Source of the DNA: Balneolaceae bacterium
GTDB lineage: Bacteria > Bacteroidota > Rhodothermia > Balneolales > Balneolaceae
DNA: 6,508 nt
Assembly (NCBI GenBank): GCA_007123985.1
Contig: SLGA01000198.1
Span: 1 to 6,508 of the forward strand
Direction of reading: 5' to 3'
This document shows positions 5,264-6,508 of this stretch, piece after piece. The notes beneath the pieces are model-generated. The model was given only the letters and a program-made list of their open reading frames with translations. It searched no databases and was not told the origin of the DNA. The translations under genes and the position numbers were made by a program. Position 1 is the first letter of the stretch. Every line of letters begins with the position of its first letter.

Positions 5264-6508
5264 TTAGGTATTTATGGTTTTCGTTTTACTGAGGCGGTCG
5301 GTAATTAAGCGTACTCCTCTTTTAAATGAGAAATAGAAGAAAATCCATTCAATAAATACCCGAAACCGATTTCTAAAACCAATGAGGAAGAGAATGTGAA
5401 CAAAAGACCATAAAATCCAGGCAAAAAAACCTGAAAATTTAAATCCGCGAATATCTGCAACTGCCTTTGCACGGCCAATTGTGGCCATACTGCCTTTATC
5501 AACGTATTGAAAAGCCGGCCGGTTTTCAGGATTTTCATACGGTCTGGTTAACAATTTTATGAGGAATTTTCCTTGTTGCATAGCTACGGGGGCGAGAGCT
5601 GGTAGCGGTTGTCCGCCGCTGTCTTCCAGGTATGCCGCATCTCCAATAACAAAAATATCATGAAATCCCGGTACTGAAAGATCTTGTTTTACCTTTACCC
5701 GGCCGGTTAAATCTTGTTCAGCCCCTAAACTTTTTAGTATAGGGGATGCGGCTACACCAGCAGCCCAGATGATATTGGGTGTTTCTATACTATTTTCGCC
5801 AAGATGAACAGTATTTTTTTCAATATTTGAAACGGGTGTATCAAGAAGCACCTCAACACCCAGGCTTTCAAGCATTCGTTGAGCTTTTGTAGCCAGCGAG
5901 GATGGATAACCATTCAGAATTTGAGATGCCGCCTCCACAAGAAAAACACGGATTTCTTGTTCTTTGATGGTCTTATAATCCCGCATCATGTTGCGTCTGG
6001 CAATTTCGGCAATGGCACCAGCCATTTCCACTCCTGTTGGCCCACCTCCAACAACCACGAAGGTAAGAAATGGCTTTCTGAGTTCACTGTTTTCGATCTG
6101 TTCAGCTTCTTCCAGCGACATTAAAATACGTTCCCGAATATTTAATGCATCGGATATCGTTTTAAGACTGGGGGCATGTTTTTCCCAGCTGTTGTTGCCG
6201 AAATAGTTGTATTGGGCACCTGGAGCAAGAACCAGTTTATCAAACGTGAATTGTCTTTGATCGCTAAGCTTTAGGAGATTTTTATCAGGGTCTATCTTTG
6301 TAACCTCGCCAAGTAATACGCGAATTTTTGATTTTTTACCTACTATTTCACGAATAGGAGCGGAGATATCCCCCGGCGAGAGTGCCGCAGTAGCTACCTG
6401 ATACAGCAAGGGCTGAAAGAGATGATGGTTGGTTCGGTCGATAAGAGTAATGCGAGTATTCGATTTACGTAACCCTTTGGCAACTGTAATTCCACCAAAA
6501 CCTCCGCC
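5264..6508 (-). CDS. ndh: Type II NADH dehydrogenase (NDH-2), 5' end outside window
   Basis: This encodes a non-proton-pumping NADH:quinone oxidoreductase, an FAD enzyme on the inner face of the cytoplasmic membrane that passes electrons from NADH to quinone. 414 residues are visible; the frame is open to the window edge, so only a few N-terminal residues are missing. It begins in the FAD-binding loop GGGFGGITVAKGL (visible residues 1-13), followed by LIDRTNHHLFQPLLYQV. The NADH-binding fold has VVVGGGPTGVEMAGA (151-165), with Glu192 in VFLVEA, the acidic residue that favours NADH over NADPH. WAAGVA (248-253), VIGDAAY for the FAD (287-293) and APVAMQQGKF for the quinone side (306-315) follow. 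The C-terminus (about 358-395) is rich in Trp and Phe with basic residues, as expected for the membrane anchor. An in-frame TTG at 6409 is internal. A gap of 195 bases separates it from the DUF1080 start, with no clear terminator. Confidence 0.95.
   Translation of the reverse strand, partial: GGGFGGITVAKGLRKSNTRITLIDRTNHHLFQPLLYQVATAALSPGDISAPIREIVGKKSKIRVLLGEVTKIDPDKNLLKLSDQRQFTFDKLVLAPGAQYNYFGNNSWEKHAPSLKTISDALNIRERILMSLEEAEQIENSELRKPFLTFVVVGGGPTGVEMAGAIAEIARRNMMRDYKTIKEQEIRVFLVEAASQILNGYPSSLATKAQRMLESLGVEVLLDTPVSNIEKNTVHLGENSIETPNIIWAAGVAASPILKSLGAEQDLTGRVKVKQDLSVPGFHDIFVIGDAAYLEDSGGQPLPALAPVAMQQGKFLIKLLTRPYENPENRPAFQYVDKGSMATIGRAKAVADIRGFKFSGFFAWILWSFVHILFLIGFRNRFRVFIEWIFFYFSFKRGVRLITDRLSKTKTINT

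Noticed and set aside
6407..6409. TTG as the start codon of the NDH-2 gene
   Set aside because: The frame continues upstream to the window edge and encodes the FAD-binding GGGFGG loop and the NHHLFQP block, so the gene is simply cut by the window.

Overview
The window carries seven protein-coding genes: five complete, and one cut at each edge. GC content is moderate by eye. Strong Shine-Dalgarno sequences are mostly lacking, and one candidate promoter has the Bacteroidota-type -7 element TAnnTTTG. Together with the gene content (DUF1080 sugar-active protein, periplasmic S10 peptidase, NDH-2, E. coli-type phosphoglucomutase) this suggests a chromosomal segment from the Bacteroidota/Balneolota/Rhodothermota group. 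That placement is inference; no rRNA or other marker gene is present. I see no mobile element, CRISPR array, tRNA or phage gene.

Layout. Bases 1-360 (+) hold the 3' end of pgm. An inverted-repeat element (383-460) fills the gap to a convergent Gfo/Idh/MocA oxidoreductase gene (465-1430, -). A gap of about 205 bp separates this gene from the divergent gene for a secreted S10 serine carboxypeptidase-like protein (1636-3126, +). That gene ends one base from the stop codon of a convergent gene for a lasso-peptide B2-type leader peptidase/transglutaminase-fold protein (3128-3577, -). Upstream of B2 on the same strand are an NAD(P)-binding SDR of the YhfK type (3640-4284), a DUF1080/3-keto-disaccharide hydrolase-family exported protein (4334-5068) and an NDH-2 type NADH dehydrogenase (5264 to beyond 6508).

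How the genes might work together. Mostly they look like ordinary scattered metabolic genes. Pgm, the Gfo/Idh/MocA enzyme and the DUF1080 protein all fit carbohydrate metabolism. Gfo/Idh/MocA and DUF1080 proteins are known elsewhere to cooperate through 3-keto sugars, but here they are about 3 kb apart and not in one operon. The S10 peptidase is probably periplasmic and NDH-2 feeds electrons from NADH to quinone.

The points most worth a second look are: (i) a B2 protein with an intact Cys-His-Asp set but no visible lasso precursor, RRE protein or cyclase; (ii) a strong intrinsic terminator for the S10 gene that lies inside the B2 coding sequence and contains the B2 catalytic His codon; (iii) a perfect 20-bp palindrome just upstream of the DUF1080 start; (iv) the inverted-repeat element after pgm. 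I found no convincing multi-gene novel system.
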